The notes beneath the pieces were generated by a model. The model was given only the letters and a program-made list of their open reading frames with translations, made no database searches and was not told the DNA's origin. This document shows, piece after piece, positions 39,608-40,687 of a stretch of DNA of 40,687 nt. Both the position numbers and the translations under genes were made by a program. Position 1 is the first letter of the stretch; each line of letters starts with the position of its first letter. This stretch comes from a virus, in the IMG/VR virus record IMGVR_UViG_3300025418_000660, positions 1 through 40,687 of that record; one strand, given 5' to 3'.

Positions 39608-39870
39608 TTTCTTAAAGCTAATGCCTTCCTTGTTGGTTTGCCATGTTCATCCTTCATAGGACCTTTAACTCCACCCATACGAGCGCAGAAAGACTTACGT
39701 CGTCCTGCAGCCTTACCACCCTTTTTAAGCTTGGATGGTGGCGTAGTTACAGCCATCTTTAGGTTATGACCAGGATTCTCTCTGTTATACTTATCTACAC
39801 CAGCACGGGTTAAACCACCGGTCTCTGACTTGTACTTGTCTTCTTTAAGGTACTCTTTAAACGTTAGCAT
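39595..39870 (-). CDS. Small basic conserved phage protein (DUF6321-like)
   Basis: A 91-residue, Lys/Arg-rich protein with GRRKSFCARMGGVKGPM and a C-terminal RKALALRKWNC, typical of a conserved small phage family (DUF6321 from memory). The start MLTFKEYLKEDKYK resembles the capsid-targeting pattern. Strong positive charge suggests DNA association in the head. Overlaps both neighbours by 13-14 nt. Confidence 0.78.
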   Translation of the reverse strand: MLTFKEYLKEDKYKSETGGLTRAGVDKYNRENPGHNLKMAVTTPPSKLKKGGKAAGRRKSFCARMGGVKGPMKDEHGKPTRKALALRKWNC

Positions 39871-40687
39871 TTGGTTTACGGTTCCTCATTAAGTTTGCAC
39901 GACTAAACTCAGCTCTATCTACAAGCTTTGTTGGTTCGTTCTTATGGTTAACTACATAGCCTTCTGGATGTGTCTCCTTACCTTCTATATGATGGCTTAG
40001 AGTTCCAGGATGTTGGTTCAATGTCTTTACCAATACGTTCTTTGCTTTTTGGATATGCTGATGCATCTTCAATAAGTTCTCGTATGAGCTTGCATGCTTA
40101 TTGATATGGCTGATTTCTTGCTGTGCACCGCGTTGCTTCTCTTCTGCAGCCTTTGTAGTCTTAAGCCTTGATTGGACGATCTGTGATTTGTCCATGACAT
40201 GTTGCTGTAAGCCTCTTACTGTTGGCTTTGCGTTGTTTCGTACTGTTTGGTTGATGTATGTAGCTAGATGACCAGATGCACCTTGATGTGGCTCAGTAGC
40301 AGCATACATAGTCTTCTTATGTTCGTCATGGATCTTTTGTGCAGCATCCATATGTTTATGAAACTCTTGTTGAGCTTTGTCTCCATAGTTTATGATACGT
40401 GTATCATGCTCAGCAGTCTTATGCCATACATCTGGATGCTGTCTGAACTTATGCTCGATCTCAGGGCTTGCCTTCATATCACCTATATCTCGACCATGAT
40501 ACTGCTGATGGACGACTACGCCAACCTTTGCTTTCTTAACTTTATTAGCTTCTTGTCCATGAGCTGAGTAGGTAATGGTATTTGGAGTAAACGAAGTTGA
40601 TCCGTTTGGATTATGAACCACATCATGATGACTAAACATCATGTCGCCTTGATAGACACCTTTCTTAGGAGTTACCTTTGGTAGATG
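39857..40687 (-). CDS. Large conserved phage protein, C-terminal part (5' end outside window)
   Basis: The frame is open to the right edge: LPKVTPKKGVYQGDMMFS precedes the first internal ATG, so this is only the C-terminal ~276 residues. STSFTPNTITYSAHG and a long His/Lys/Gln-rich helical region follow. I associate the order YQGD-MMF then FTPNTI with a conserved family of T4-like marine phages (DUF6267 from memory). It heads the visible cargo-like gene block. Function unknown. Confidence 0.68.
   Translation of the reverse strand, partial: HLPKVTPKKGVYQGDMMFSHHDVVHNPNGSTSFTPNTITYSAHGQEANKVKKAKVGVVVHQQYHGRDIGDMKASPEIEHKFRQHPDVWHKTAEHDTRIINYGDKAQQEFHKHMDAAQKIHDEHKKTMYAATEPHQGASGHLATYINQTVRNNAKPTVRGLQQHVMDKSQIVQSRLKTTKAAEEKQRGAQQEISHINKHASSYENLLKMHQHIQKAKNVLVKTLNQHPGTLSHHIEGKETHPEGYVVNHKNEPTKLVDRAEFSRANLMRNRKPNANV

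Overview
The window is a gene-dense, AT-rich stretch of a T4-like (straboviral/cyanophage-like) myovirus in which every supported gene lies on the minus strand, so transcription runs from high to low coordinates. Its phage identity rests on an RNase H/flap nuclease, a DsbA-like protein, a TOPRIM primase, a GroES-like co-chaperonin, class Ia ribonucleotide reductase, a GH19 endolysin, an Rz-like spanin and nine exact TATAAATA late-promoter boxes upstream of genes. There is no photosynthesis gene or bilin reductase. An outer-membrane barrel remnant and the CsgG/CsgF genes point to a Gram-negative heterotrophic host, perhaps an aquatic proteobacterium; that host call is inference.

Layout from high to low coordinates. 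40687-31299: a block of long, lysine- and histidine-rich proteins and nucleotidyltransferases. Many begin with a short peptide resembling the T4 capsid-targeting sequence and carry repeated (I/L)xE-(A/G) sites, suggesting packaged, protease-processed head cargo. A Dps-like protein and two small proteins sit among them. 31270-26353: a probable surface/Ig-like virion protein with its own late promoter and terminator, two unknown conserved proteins, a spanin-like pair, a pol-beta-type nucleotidyltransferase and a glycosyltransferase. 26313-17322: GroES, primase, a GalE-like epimerase, then a tightly overlapping operon: nrdA, homospermidine synthase, small protein, exported nuclease, heme oxygenase, nrdB, zinc ribbon, GIY-YIG protein. 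17325-14078: membrane/coiled-coil proteins, with a segmental duplication flanking a foreign insert (outer-membrane barrel fragment plus 2OG-Fe(II) oxygenase).

14121-7231: the most striking region. It holds a curli-type secretion set (CsgF, CsgG, a curlin-repeat protein and a FecR-domain protein whose signal peptide overlaps the curlin C-terminus in another frame), then DUF4337-like, HAD and RimK-like genes, then a complete CHASE2-class III nucleotide cyclase. This resembles a bacterial matrix/signalling module carried by a phage. 7043-1: small early-type genes, a structured intergenic RNA (5430-5588), DsbA, RNase H with an apparent ATT start, a metalloprotease, and a lysis pair (holin candidate and endolysin) at the left edge.

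Regulation can be read directly. Seven sigma70-like promoters share a -35 region T(G/T)TAC(A/T), mostly followed by TTAATT, with a 17-bp spacer and a -10 close to TATAAT. In six of them the -10 lies only 5-7 nt from the ATG with no Shine-Dalgarno sequence, predicting leaderless mRNAs. No gene-free stretch exceeds 300 bases and no tRNA or CRISPR was seen.
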